A stretch of 64,000 nt of DNA, from contig NZ_JAASUI010000001.1 of NCBI RefSeq assembly GCF_014224155.1, forward strand, positions 620,001 through 684,000. Direction: 5' to 3'. Origin of the DNA: Listeria cossartiae subsp. cossartiae. GTDB lineage: Bacteria; Bacillota; Bacilli; Lactobacillales; Listeriaceae. Under the pieces are notes generated by a model. The model saw only the letters and a list, made by a program, of their open reading frames with translations. It searched no databases and was not told the origin of the DNA. Every line of letters starts with the position of its first letter. Position 1 is the first letter of the stretch. Both the position numbers and the translations under genes were made by a program. Below, in pieces: positions 1 to 7,556 of this stretch.

Positions 1-581
1 TGACAAATTGGGAGCCAGAACGCGAAATTTTTGTACCAATTATCGGCGAACACAACGTTTTCAATACGATGGCGGCAATGCTTGCGGCGCGCGAAATTGG
101 TATTGAAGGCGAAAAAATCCAGTCGGCGTTGAAAAATATGGAACGTTCCAAAAGTCGTTTAGAGTGGATCACAACGAAAAGCGGCGCGCGAATTTTGAAT
201 GATGCGTATAACTCCAGTCCGACGGCGCTAAAAACCGTTTTAAAAACATTTATGCATATGGATTCGAATGGCAAGCCGAAATATTTGGTACTTGCGGATA
301 TGCTTGAATTAGGAGATTTATCGACAAAACTTCACCAAGAATCTGCCGAAGTGCTAGAAAATGACACGATTGCGAAGATTTTCTTATATGGTGATGCAAT
401 GAAAGCATTCGGAACAGTAGCCGAAGCAAAAATTGGTCAGGGAAAAGTTCAACATTTTGACACAAAGGAATCGCTTGAGATGGCGCTTCTTTCCGAAATG
501 ACTGGAAATGAATGGATACTGGTCAAAGGTTCTTATGGAATGGGCTTGAAAGATGTAGTAGAAAATCTTATTATTAAGTGA
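1..581 (+). CDS. murF: UDP-MurNAc-tripeptide--D-Ala-D-Ala ligase, 3' part (MurF)
   Basis: The gene is cut by the left edge of the window. The frame is open from base 3 and about 192 C-terminal residues are visible. MurF adds the D-Ala-D-Ala dipeptide to the UDP-MurNAc-tripeptide in the cytoplasm, the last soluble step of peptidoglycan precursor synthesis. The visible part carries the end of the Mur central domain (GEHNVFNTMAAM, the usual G-x-H-N-x-x-N turn) and the C-terminal Mur ligase domain (NDAYNSSPTAL, then LADMLELGD and VKGSYGMGL). An internal ATG at 69 is not the start. No terminator follows, and the next gene begins 67 bases later, so read-through is possible. Confidence 0.93.
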   Translation, partial: TNWEPEREIFVPIIGEHNVFNTMAAMLAAREIGIEGEKIQSALKNMERSKSRLEWITTKSGARILNDAYNSSPTALKTVLKTFMHMDSNGKPKYLVLADMLELGDLSTKLHQESAEVLENDTIAKIFLYGDAMKAFGTVAEAKIGQGKVQHFDTKESLEMALLSEMTGNEWILVKGSYGMGLKDVVENLIIK

Positions 582-648
582 CGAATAAAATTGGACATAT
601 AATATTACCGTTAAATAGGTAATAATTTTGGACAGGAGGAAAGGCATA

Positions 649-1362
649 ATGGTTGCTTGTTTGTGTATTCATGGTTTTACTGGTTCGCCGTCCGAGGTGA
701 AGCCGCTCGCTGACTATTTGCGAGAGCATACAGATTGGGATGTTTTAGCACCCACATTACCTGGCCATGATCACCTGCGCCACTTAAAAAATGTGACGTA
801 TAAAGATTGGATCGTTTTCGTAGACAGCATTTTAAGTCAAATGCTGAAAGAGGACGATGAAGTATATATTATTGGTTTTTCCATGGGTGGCTTACTCGCG
901 GGATGGCTTGCGAGACATTATCCAGAAGTGAAAAAACTGGTACTTCTAAGCACAGCTGTAAATGCAATGGAGTGGCCGCAACTTGTCGAAAATTCCAAGC
1001 AAGTAATAACCGAAGCAAAAGAAGTAACACTCAAAAATAGCCCGATGTTCAAACGTTACCAAAAGAAAGTAACAGAAACACCTTGGACTTCCACGCTACA
1101 ATTCAAAAAAATGGTCGCTTTAGCAAAACCAGTTTTTGAACATATCGAAATTCCGACATTTATTGCACAAGGCAGTGCCGACCAAATAGTTCCTGCTGAA
1201 AAAAGTGTCAATTTCTTAATGGAAAGCATTCCTGGACCGAAAGAATTATTCATTTTAGAAGGTTCGAAACACGTGATTTGTCAGGATGAGCAAGCAGATA
1301 AATTATTTGCAGCCGTTTTAACATTTTTGCAAAAAGATGTTGCTGTATTACATGCCAATTAA
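649..1362 (+). CDS. alpha/beta-hydrolase, carboxylesterase (Est30-like)
   Basis: A 237-residue cytoplasmic serine hydrolase with no signal peptide. The nucleophile lies in GFSMGG. The Asp of the triad is probably in the SADQIV segment and the His in GSKHVI near the C terminus. HGFTG near the N terminus forms the oxyanion-hole loop. The family hydrolyses short-chain carboxylic esters; the physiological substrate is unknown. ATG 649 is chosen because AGGAGG at 634-639 sits 9 bases upstream; an in-frame TTG at 628 lies before that site. The gene ends in its own terminator. Confidence 0.85.
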   Translation: MVACLCIHGFTGSPSEVKPLADYLREHTDWDVLAPTLPGHDHLRHLKNVTYKDWIVFVDSILSQMLKEDDEVYIIGFSMGGLLAGWLARHYPEVKKLVLLSTAVNAMEWPQLVENSKQVITEAKEVTLKNSPMFKRYQKKVTETPWTSTLQFKKMVALAKPVFEHIEIPTFIAQGSADQIVPAEKSVNFLMESIPGPKELFILEGSKHVICQDEQADKLFAAVLTFLQKDVAVLHAN

Positions 1363-1365
1363 TAA

Positions 1366-1407
1366 AAAAGCTGGAAATTGTTTTCGGACAATTTTCAGCT
1401 TTTTTTA
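1366..1407 (+). terminator. Rho-independent terminator
   Basis: A stem of AGCTGGAAATTGT paired with ACAATTTTCAGCT is followed by a run of seven T. It closes the hydrolase gene. Bases 1408-1511 hold no gene or clear signal that I can see. Confidence 0.85.
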
Positions 1408-1511
1408 AAAGATTTCACAACAAAAACGGCTAAAGCGCGCTGATAAACGTACATTTAAAATGAAATAACTTTTTTTATTCGATAATAGCGCGGAAAGATA
1501 AGGTTTTGCCG

Positions 1512-1540
1512 TTGAAAAGAAATAGTTAGTGTGTTATGAT
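1512..1540 (+). promoter_or_regulatory. Sigma-A promoter of the helicase gene
   Basis: TTGAAA (1512-1517) and TATGAT (1535-1540) are separated by 17 bases. Transcription would begin near 1547, giving a leader of nearly 280 bases before the helicase start. A TATAAT at 1618-1623 could be a second, weaker promoter because no good -35 box accompanies it. Confidence 0.6.
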
Positions 1541-1546
1541 GATAGA

Positions 1547-1824
1547 TGGAAGTTTATTAGGTTTATATTTAGCCTAGTGATTAATGAGGGCTTTTTTATT
1601 TGATGCGTTAGAACTGCTATAATGGCAGAGAATATTTCTGATGCCGTGAATCATTTTGCTTGGTGCGCCCAGGCTTTTCTATTGCAGAAAAATGAAAATG
1701 AAAGATAGCAGTTTTCATAAAAACAACTGCAAATGAACAGACAAACAATCGTAATAAGCGTATTGTGATGAATTATAAAAGTAGCTCTCCTACCAAACTT
1801 TAAACAGGTAAAGGAGAAATGACA
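1547..1824 (+). promoter_or_regulatory. Long 5' leader of cshA
   Basis: This is about 275 bases of non-coding sequence between the promoter and the helicase start. It contains a short AGCC/GGCT hairpin with a T-run (about 1570-1598) that could be a weak attenuator, plus several short complementary segments. Long leaders are common on cold-induced genes for RNA chaperones and helicases. I do not recognise a named riboswitch here. That it is regulatory is an inference from its length and position. Confidence 0.4.
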
Positions 1825-3375
1825 TTGACAAAATTTTCGGAGTTCGGACTGGACGAAAAAATTGTAAAATCAGTAAATCGGATGGGGTTTGAAGAAGCAA
1901 CACCAATCCAAGAAAAGACAATTCCACTAGGACTAGCAGGTAAAGACTTAATCGGGCAAGCACAAACAGGTACTGGTAAAACAGCCGCTTTTGGTCTTCC
2001 AATGATCCACAAAATTGACCAAAAGAGTAACAACGTACAAGCTTTAATTATTGCTCCAACGCGTGAACTTGCAATCCAAGTTTCCGAAGAGCTTTATAAA
2101 CTTAGCTATGACAAACATGTACGCGTGCTAGCGGTTTACGGTGGTAGTGATATCAGCCGTCAAATCCGTTCACTTAAGAAAAACCCACAAATCGTAGTTG
2201 GTACGCCAGGACGTATTTTGGATCATATTAACCGTCGCACACTGAAACTAGACAACGTGGAAACACTTGTACTAGATGAAGCAGACGAAATGCTAAACAT
2301 GGGCTTCATTGATGATATCGAAACAATTCTAAAAGAAGTACCAGCAGAACGTCAAACATTACTATTTTCTGCAACGATGCCTGATCCAATTCGCCGTATT
2401 GGTGAACGTTTCATGCACAGCCCAGAACTTATTCGCATTAAAGCAAAAGAAATGACTGCACTATTAATCGAACAATTCTTCGTAAAAGTGCACGAAAAAG
2501 AAAAATTTGACGTATTATCTCGTTTATTAGACGTTCAATCACCAGAACTAGCAATCGTTTTCGGTCGTACAAAACGTCGTGTAGACGAACTATCTCGCGC
2601 GCTTGACATGCGTGGTTACGTGGCTGAAGGTATCCACGGTGACTTAACGCAAGCAAAACGTATGAGCGTACTACGCAAATTTAAAGAAGGAAAAATTGAT
2701 GTTCTTGTTGCAACAGACGTAGCAGCACGTGGACTTGATATTTCCGGCGTAACACACGTATATAACTATGATATTCCACAAGATCCAGAAAGCTATGTTC
2801 ACCGTATTGGTCGTACTGGTCGTGCTGGTAAAGAAGGTATGGCGATTACATTCGTACAACCTCGTGAAATGGGTTACCTACGTATCGTTGAAGAAACTAC
2901 GAAAAAACGTATGCAACCACTTCAAGCTCCTACATGGGACGAAGCATTTGCAGGCCAATTACGCGTAGCAACTGAAAAAATTCAAGCAGCAATCACAGAA
3001 GAAAACTTAGCTGACTACAAAACGTTTGCTAACGAACTTCTTGAAAAATACGACGCAACTGACATCGCAGCAGCAATGCTTAAAATGTTAGCGAAAGAGC
3101 CAGACAAAACTCCTGTCCATATTACTGAAGAGCGCCCATTACCATCCCGTGGTGGCGGTGGCTACAAAGGTAAAAATGGTAAAGGCGGCAAAGGTGGCGG
3201 CTATCGCGGCGGAAGCGGCAAAGGCGGAAGCTACCGTGATCGCAACAACAGCGGCAAAGGTCGTCGTAGTGGCGGCGGAAGCGGTTCTGGCGGTGGCGGC
3301 AATCGTGATCGTCGTGGTGGCGGAGAACAACGCAGCGGCGGCAACAAAGGCAACTACTCGCAAAAATCTAAATAA
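1825..3375 (+). CDS. cshA: DEAD-box ATP-dependent RNA helicase CshA
   Basis: About 516 residues. The Q motif (FSEFGL...GFEEATPIQ), motif I AQTGTGKT, motif Ia PTRELA, motif II DEAD, motif III SAT, then ARGLDI and [10 protein letters not shown] show two complete RecA-like domains. A Gly/Lys/Arg/Ser-rich tail from about residue 440 is low complexity and probably binds RNA. CshA-type helicases act in the cytoplasm on mRNA decay and ribosome assembly, especially in the cold. AAGGAG at 1811-1816 leaves 2 bases to ATG 1819 but 8 bases to TTG 1825, so TTG is the likelier start. The gene is monocistronic with its own promoter and terminator. Confidence 0.93.
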   Translation: MTKFSEFGLDEKIVKSVNRMGFEEATPIQEKTIPLGLAGKDLIGQAQTGTGKTAAFGLPMIHKIDQKSNNVQALIIAPTRELAIQVSEELYKLSYDKHVRVLAVYGGSDISRQIRSLKKNPQIVVGTPGRILDHINRRTLKLDNVETLVLDEADEMLNMGFIDDIETILKEVPAERQTLLFSATMPDPIRRIGERFMHSPELIRIKAKEMTALLIEQFFVKVHEKEKFDVLSRLLDVQSPELAIVFGRTKRRVDELSRALDMRGYVAEGIHGDLTQAKRMSVLRKFKEGKIDVLVATDVAARGLDISGVTHVYNYDIPQDPESYVHRIGRTGRAGKEGMAITFVQPREMGYLRIVEETTKKRMQPLQAPTWDEAFAGQLRVATEKIQAAITEENLADYKTFANELLEKYDATDIAAAMLKMLAKEPDKTPVHITEERPLPSRGGGGYKGKNGKGGKGGGYRGGSGKGGSYRDRNNSGKGRRSGGGSGSGGGGNRDRRGGGEQRSGGNKGNYSQKSK

Positions 3376-3385
3376 GATTACAAGC

Positions 3386-3417
3386 AAACGGCTACCCGTA
3401 AAGGTAGCCGTTTTTTT
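3386..3417 (+). terminator. Rho-independent terminator after cshA
   Basis: AAACGGCTACC pairs with GGTAGCCGTTT around a short CGTAAA loop and is followed by a T-run. Confidence 0.9.
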
Positions 3418-3483
3418 ATGCATAATAAGCCATTTACATTAACTTCCAAATATGAGAAAATAGCATGTTGGCAAAATTGCCAC

Positions 3484-3525
3484 ACGTGGTTCATTCATAC
3501 CATCCCACGTAAAAAAACTAGGAGG
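3484..3525 (+). promoter_or_regulatory. Candidate preQ1-type riboswitch
   Basis: ACGTGG (3484-3489) pairs with CCACGT (3505-3510) around a loop starting TTC. An A-rich tail (AAAAAAACTA) then runs directly into the GGAGG Shine-Dalgarno at 3521-3525. A small stem, a pyrimidine-rich loop and an A-rich tail joined to the ribosome site are the features of the compact preQ1-I class. The downstream gene looks like a queuosine-precursor transporter. The loop-tail pseudoknot pairing is not clear by eye, so the call rests partly on context. Confidence 0.45.
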
Positions 3526-3532
3526 AAAAATA

Positions 3533-4021
3533 ATGAAAATGAAAATTTTGACGGTGAATGCAATTATCGCCGCACTGTATGTAGTGCTCGGAATGATTGT
3601 CGCACCAATTGGGTTTATGGCATTACAATTTAGAATACCAGAAATCTTTAACCACCTAATCGTTTTTAATAAAAAATACTTTTGGGGTATTATCGTAGGT
3701 GTTTTTATTACGAATCTATTCTTTTCTGGATTAGGTTGGATTGATTTAGTTTTTGGCGTAGCACAATCGGCTATTTCCCTTTTACTAATGATTGGCATTT
3801 CTAAATACGTGAAAGGAATTATTCCGCGGATGATTATTAATACGATTCTATTCTCCGTAACGATGGCGATTATCGCTTGGGAGTTAGTAATTGTTTTTGA
3901 CTTACCATTCTTGATTACTTGGGCAACAACAGCTGCAAGTGAATTCATCGTGATGGGTGTCGGGATTCCGTTGATGTATTTATTGAATAAACGGTTGAAT
4001 TTCCGTAAAATGATTGATTAA
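3533..4021 (+). CDS. queT: QueT-type transporter, ECF substrate-binding component
   Basis: A 162-residue, very hydrophobic protein with about five predicted membrane segments and no soluble domain, the size and shape of an S component of energy-coupling-factor transporters. The family (formerly DUF988, QueT) is thought to take up queuosine precursors such as preQ1, using a shared EcfA/A'/T module encoded elsewhere. GGAGG at 3521-3525 lies 7 bases before ATG 3533. The preceding preQ1-like element fits repression when precursor is plentiful. Substrate is inferred from family and context. Confidence 0.75.
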   Translation: MKMKILTVNAIIAALYVVLGMIVAPIGFMALQFRIPEIFNHLIVFNKKYFWGIIVGVFITNLFFSGLGWIDLVFGVAQSAISLLLMIGISKYVKGIIPRMIINTILFSVTMAIIAWELVIVFDLPFLITWATTAASEFIVMGVGIPLMYLLNKRLNFRKMID

Positions 4022-4024
4022 ATG

Positions 4025-4055
4025 AGAGGGTCTAAGGGAACTTAGGCTCTTTTTA
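4025..4055. terminator. Bidirectional terminator between queT and the tetR-type gene
   Basis: GAGGGTCTAAG and CTTAGGCTC form the stem around GGAA, followed by T-runs. It lies between convergent genes and overlaps the stop of the minus-strand gene at 4053, so it can serve both. Confidence 0.75.
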
Positions 4056-4610
4056 TTTTTGTAAAAAGCGAGCTGCCTCCTGTATCAATTCAACTAATTG
4101 ACCATTCGTATAGTCTTTATTCGATTGCTGAATTTCTACCGCTAAACTTAAAATCATCCTAGCAAAACAATTAGGAATAAAGTGACTATCTGAAAAGGAA
4201 ACTTCTTTTAACAAACTAATTCGAAGTATTTCTCCAGACACTACATCAATAAAAATATTTTCTGCCCGGCTCCAAAAAATCACTTGAAATAAAAGCGGGT
4301 TTTTTTGAATAGTTCGGAGGATTAAGCGTTGGATATTTTCTTTTGTTAAAATAATTTGGTCGAATTCCAAAGAGAAGTACTGCATGGTTCGCAAAATCTG
4401 GACTTCAATCACTTGAATAATCTCCTCATGATGACGATAAAAAGTGGCTCGTGATACTCGAGCTTGTTCGCATAAATCTTTTATAGATATTGATTCAAAT
4501 GTTCTACCTTCCACATAAAACCTCTCCAAAATAGTATATAGTTTGGTTTGTGTTTTTTGTGTACGCAAATCAACATTCAACGGTTGATGCACTTTTACGT
4601 AGTTATTCAT
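4053..4610 (-). CDS. TetR/AcrR family transcriptional regulator
   Basis: 185 residues. The N-terminal helix-turn-helix (SIKDLCEQARVSRATFYRHH, about residues 45-64) is typical TetR. The remainder is a helical ligand and dimer domain of unknown specificity. ATG 4610 is preceded by AAGGAG at about 7 bases; an upstream in-frame ATG at 4634 has no SD. It is divergent from the amidohydrolase gene, so it probably controls that gene and itself from the 100-base shared intergenic region. Confidence 0.82.
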   Translation of the reverse strand: MNNYVKVHQPLNVDLRTQKTQTKLYTILERFYVEGRTFESISIKDLCEQARVSRATFYRHHEEIIQVIEVQILRTMQYFSLEFDQIILTKENIQRLILRTIQKNPLLFQVIFWSRAENIFIDVVSGEILRISLLKEVSFSDSHFIPNCFARMILSLAVEIQQSNKDYTNGQLVELIQEAARFLQK

Positions 4611-4711
4611 AAAACTCTCCTTTTTATGATACATAATTGTTATTAGTGTATCGAAATGTGGCTATTTTAGCAACGTAAAAAGGGGTATTGTTTACTTAAG
4701 GAGGAATGAAC

Positions 4712-5710
4712 ATGAAAATTATAACAATAGAAGAACATTTTGAATCCGAAGTCATTACGAATGAAATCAACAAAGTCACTGGAAATTTAGTAAGAGGACA
4801 GGTAAGTCCGGAAATGTTTCAATATATGCAAAAGGAACTTCCTTCAGCAGCGGAAATGCAAGATACAGAAAAGCGTTTAGCATTTATGGATCAACATGGT
4901 ATTGATATGCAAATACTCTCTTATGGGAATAGTTCTCCGCAAAACTTAGATCCAAAAATTTCGGTAGCTCTGTGTAAGCGAGCAAATGATGAACTAGCGA
5001 AGGTGATTCAACAAAATCCTACGCGATTTGCCGGTTTTGCTGTCTTACCAGTAGGCTCACCAGAAGATGCTGCTATTGAATTAAAAAGAGCCGTAGAAGA
5101 ACTTGGTTTCAAAGGTGCACTTGTAAAAGGGCAGTTTGAAAACAAATATTTTGATAATCGCTTTTATTATCCGATTTTCGAAATGGCAGAAAAACTAGAT
5201 GTACCGATTTCGTTCCATCCATCGTTTATCCCAGAAGCTATTACAGAACAATATTTTTCCAGTGATGCTTGGTCTGATGTGGTGATAGGGGTATTTTCAT
5301 CTGCTGGTTTTGGGTGGCATATGGACGTTGGTATTCAAGTCGTGCGGATGATTCTTTCAGGTATATTTGATAAATTACCGAATTTAAAAATCATCACAGG
5401 GCATTTAGGGGAAATGGTGCCAATGTTTTTAAACAGAATGGACAATACACTCGGCCACTGGACAACGCTAGAACGGAAAATTTCTGACTACTACCGGACG
5501 AATGTGTATGTGACACCAAGCGGCTTATTATACCAAAATGAATGGAAGTTTTTATTAAATGAATTAGATGAAAATCATCTTATTTATGCGCTAGATTATC
5601 CTTTTGTAAAACCAGAAAATGCTGGAACTTTCCTAGATACACTTGATTTAACGGATGAAGTAAAAGCAAAAATCGCTCACGAAAATGCTGAAAAATTATT
5701 ACATTTATAA
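4712..5710 (+). CDS. Amidohydrolase-2 family metal-dependent (de)carboxylase-like enzyme
   Basis: 332 residues with a TIM-barrel fold. The N terminus reads ITIEEHF, the E-x-H metal site seen in gamma-resorcylate and 2,3-dihydroxybenzoate decarboxylases. Further metal and catalytic candidates are the His of FHPSF, the His of ITGHLGE and the Asp of ALDYPF. The family acts on aromatic carboxylates; the real substrate is not known. SD AAGGAGG (4698-4704) is 7 bases from ATG 4712 and only 1 base from ATG 4706. The gene is divergent from a TetR regulator and 15 bases ahead of a small partner gene, suggesting a substrate-induced pair. Confidence 0.8.
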   Translation: MKIITIEEHFESEVITNEINKVTGNLVRGQVSPEMFQYMQKELPSAAEMQDTEKRLAFMDQHGIDMQILSYGNSSPQNLDPKISVALCKRANDELAKVIQQNPTRFAGFAVLPVGSPEDAAIELKRAVEELGFKGALVKGQFENKYFDNRFYYPIFEMAEKLDVPISFHPSFIPEAITEQYFSSDAWSDVVIGVFSSAGFGWHMDVGIQVVRMILSGIFDKLPNLKIITGHLGEMVPMFLNRMDNTLGHWTTLERKISDYYRTNVYVTPSGLLYQNEWKFLLNELDENHLIYALDYPFVKPENAGTFLDTLDLTDEVKAKIAHENAEKLLHL

Positions 5711-5725
5711 AAGGTGGAATTCAAA

Positions 5726-6037
5726 ATGACTTTATCAAAAGAACAAATGAAAGCAACGAAAAGTGAGTTTGCGGAGAATTTGGCGCTTGCGAATTTAACA
5801 ATTGCCGAAGTAGCGAAAGAACTAAATACAAGTGAAGTAAAAATAGAACGGATTTTGAATTTAAAGCAGCGTTCTTTAAATGATGGTTGGATTTTGCGGA
5901 ATTACTTACTTAGAAAGGTAGCGGAAGTAGGGAAGACACCAGTTCCATTTACAGCGCTCAGTGGGGATTATCATGGGTATTGGTTTTTAGATGGAGAAGA
6001 AATTGATTCAGGGGTGTTAAGTGAAGGAGCTTGTTAA
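5726..6037 (+). CDS. Small DUF2316-like protein
   Basis: 103 residues. A helical N-terminal half (IAEVAKELNTSEVKIERIL) looks like a helix-turn-helix, and the C-terminal half has aromatic residues (GDYHGYWFLDG). It resembles the DUF2316 family as I remember it; the function is unknown. It follows the amidohydrolase by 15 bases and probably shares its transcript. AAGGTGG at 5711-5717 lies 8 bases before ATG 5726. An earlier in-frame GTG at 5714 lies inside the ribosome site and is rejected. Confidence 0.65.
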   Translation: MTLSKEQMKATKSEFAENLALANLTIAEVAKELNTSEVKIERILNLKQRSLNDGWILRNYLLRKVAEVGKTPVPFTALSGDYHGYWFLDGEEIDSGVLSEGAC

Positions 6038-6112
6038 ATAATGCATTTTTAAAGAAAAAATTCATTTGGAGAAGGTATGTTTGCATCAATTGAAGAATAA
6101 GAAATAAGTATA

Positions 6113-6157
6113 AAAAGTTAGAAGGTACAGGCATTAATGTACTTTCTAACTTTTTTT
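6113..6157. terminator. Strong bidirectional terminator, left border of the AT-rich locus
   Basis: AAAGTTAGAAGGTACA pairs almost perfectly with TGTACTTTCTAACTTT around an 8-base loop, with A- and T-runs on either side. It separates the DUF2316-like gene from the convergent regulator gene. Confidence 0.85.
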
Positions 6158-6271
6158 AGTTTAAGTAATGACTACTATTAATAGCAAATATATTTTCGCA
6201 GAGAAACACTAGTGTTACCACAATACTATAGTGATTATTAAACAATAAAATCAAATTAATCTAGGACTTCC

Positions 6272-7114
6272 TCAACGCAAATCTGGGAAATATTCTTTTT
6301 CAAATTGTAATAGAATAGCTTCTTTATCGATAGTAAGGAGAATATTTTTCGCCTTAGTTATTAAGCTATAATCATTAGTGTTAACACCTTGTAAATAATA
6401 TGCGCTAGCTAATAAATCAAAGCGGTTAATTTCTTTAGCAATAATAATAGCAGCGTTTAAACTATTTGTTGTAATGGTAGAATTATGTTGCATAAAAATA
6501 GTGGCAGTATTGATAAGCAGAGCTAATTTAAGCGGATTTAAGGATTTATCTAAAGCATTATATTTATCAATCATTGTTAATAATCGGGGGACAAATTTTT
6601 CGATTACATCCAGCGGGAAATAAAATAGAATATTACACACGAGGCGTATCTCAATCAGTGAGAAATTATCAATTTTTTCTAATCGCTTCCAGATTGGCTT
6701 AACAAGCTCTTGTGCTTTTTCAACTTCATTGTTTGTTAAAAGAAGGGATGCCTTTAACACGATTCTAATATCTTCTAATAAATTGTCTTTAAAATGATTA
6801 TCTAAATAATTATCGCATCTATTTATAATTTTCAATATTAGTTCTGTTTGTGTATTAGAAACGAGTTTGAAAAAGTCTGCAATAATATCTTCTCGAGTGT
6901 TTAATTTATAATCATTTTTAATATACCGAAGTTCATCCATGGTTACATCTAATTTAATGACGATATTCTCTATTGTAGTGATGGTTGGTATAATATTGTT
7001 ATTTTCGATTTTCGAGATAGTAGTGCGAGCAAGAATGTTATTAGATATATACGATTGAGAAAGTGATTTATTTTTTCTGATTTGACGAATAGCAGCTCCA
7101 TATGTTTTTATAAT
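6272..7114 (-). CDS. Rgg-family peptide-responsive regulator, non-canonical start codon
   Basis: Read from the ATG at 6940 the product is 222 residues and has no DNA-binding domain. The frame stays open upstream and encodes a typical Rgg N terminus beginning IKTYGAAIRQIRKNKSLSQ, with a complete XRE-type helix-turn-helix over the first 60 residues. No ATG, GTG or TTG occurs in this 58-codon stretch. A strong GGAGG (7126-7122) lies 6 bases before ATT (7114) and 9 bases before ATA (7111). Starting at ATT gives 280 residues, the normal Rgg length; the rest is helical TPR-like, the fold that binds peptide pheromones. Either an AUU/AUA start keeps expression low or the start codon has been lost by mutation. 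The gene is divergent from a 16-codon peptide gene. Confidence 0.75.
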   Translation of the reverse strand: MIKTYGAAIRQIRKNKSLSQSYISNNILARTTISKIENNNIIPTITTIENIVIKLDVTMDELRYIKNDYKLNTREDIIADFFKLVSNTQTELILKIINRCDNYLDNHFKDNLLEDIRIVLKASLLLTNNEVEKAQELVKPIWKRLEKIDNFSLIEIRLVCNILFYFPLDVIEKFVPRLLTMIDKYNALDKSLNPLKLALLINTATIFMQHNSTITTNSLNAAIIIAKEINRFDLLASAYYLQGVNTNDYSLITKAKNILLTIDKEAILLQFEKEYFPDLR

Positions 7115-7158
7115 AGCTCTCCTCCAATGTAGTAAAATAATTATAATGTTTTTTGGGG

Positions 7159-7217
7159 GTGAATATAGTGAACATAAAACTGAAATTATGTATTTTTATT
7201 GTAACATAGTGAATATA
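7159..7217. promoter_or_regulatory. GTGAAYATA repeats between rgg-type gene and peptide gene
   Basis: Three direct copies occur: GTGAATATA at 7159-7167, GTGAACATA at 7168-7176 and GTGAATATA at 7209-7217. The first two abut. The third lies exactly 50 bp from the first, inside the spacer of the peptide-gene promoter. The placement suggests a regulator-binding array for the divergent Rgg-like protein. This is inference from pattern only. Confidence 0.4.
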
Positions 7218-7227
7218 CAAATAATAG
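7199..7227 (+). promoter_or_regulatory. Promoter of the 16-codon peptide gene
   Basis: TTGTAA (7199-7204) and TAATAG (7222-7227) are separated by 17 bases. The -10 box is imperfect, as expected for an activator-dependent promoter. Confidence 0.4.
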
Positions 7228-7251
7228 AATTTGTGAAAGGAGTATCAAATT

Positions 7252-7302
7252 ATGATGCAAATGATTAATTGGTTTTTTGGTTCATCAAATTATTTAAGAT
7301 AG
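7252..7302 (+). CDS. Candidate signalling peptide, 16 residues
   Basis: The product would be MMQMINWFFGSSNYLR. AAAGGAG at 7236-7242 is 9 bases from the ATG, a very good ribosome site. The gene is divergent from an Rgg-type regulator, which is where the short hydrophobic pheromone genes (SHP, ComS) of streptococcal Rgg systems sit. The aromatic core (WFF) is compatible with such a peptide. The sequence does not match a pheromone I know. Its function is inferred from position, SD strength and size. Confidence 0.5.
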   Translation: MMQMINWFFGSSNYLR

Positions 7303-7463
7303 TTTTAGTCAATTTAAATAATACTAAGAAAGGAAACTAATTTAGCCAGAAGATAGAAATATTTAGTTCGCTTTGATGCGGAATTAATATTTTGATTAAT
7401 CTGAAAATAAAGAATTCATGTAAGGTGGTGATTACAATATAAATTAGTATTAGAAAGAAGTAT

Positions 7464-7556
7464 ATGAACTTTATGCAATATGGCGCTAAAGTATATATTG
7501 TTGAAGATTATATAAACAAGTGGGGTGCTTGTTTGGTTTATACTTTTAAAATTTAG
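7464..7556 (+). CDS. Possible 30-codon leader ORF before the secreted protein
   Basis: An open frame of 30 codons begins MNFMQYGAKVYIVED and ends at a TAG that touches the GGAGG of the next gene, an arrangement that would allow translational coupling. Its own ribosome site (AGAAAGAAG) is weak. It contains both arms of the short ACAAG/CTTGT hairpin (7516-7532). It may be only untranslated leader. I do not recognise the product. Confidence 0.25.
   Translation: MNFMQYGAKVYIVEDYINKWGACLVYTFKI

Noticed and set aside
3139-3442. Long alternative frames on both strands across the Gly-rich end of cshA
   Set aside because: They arise from the repeated codon composition of the helicase tail and have no ribosome site or recognisable protein.
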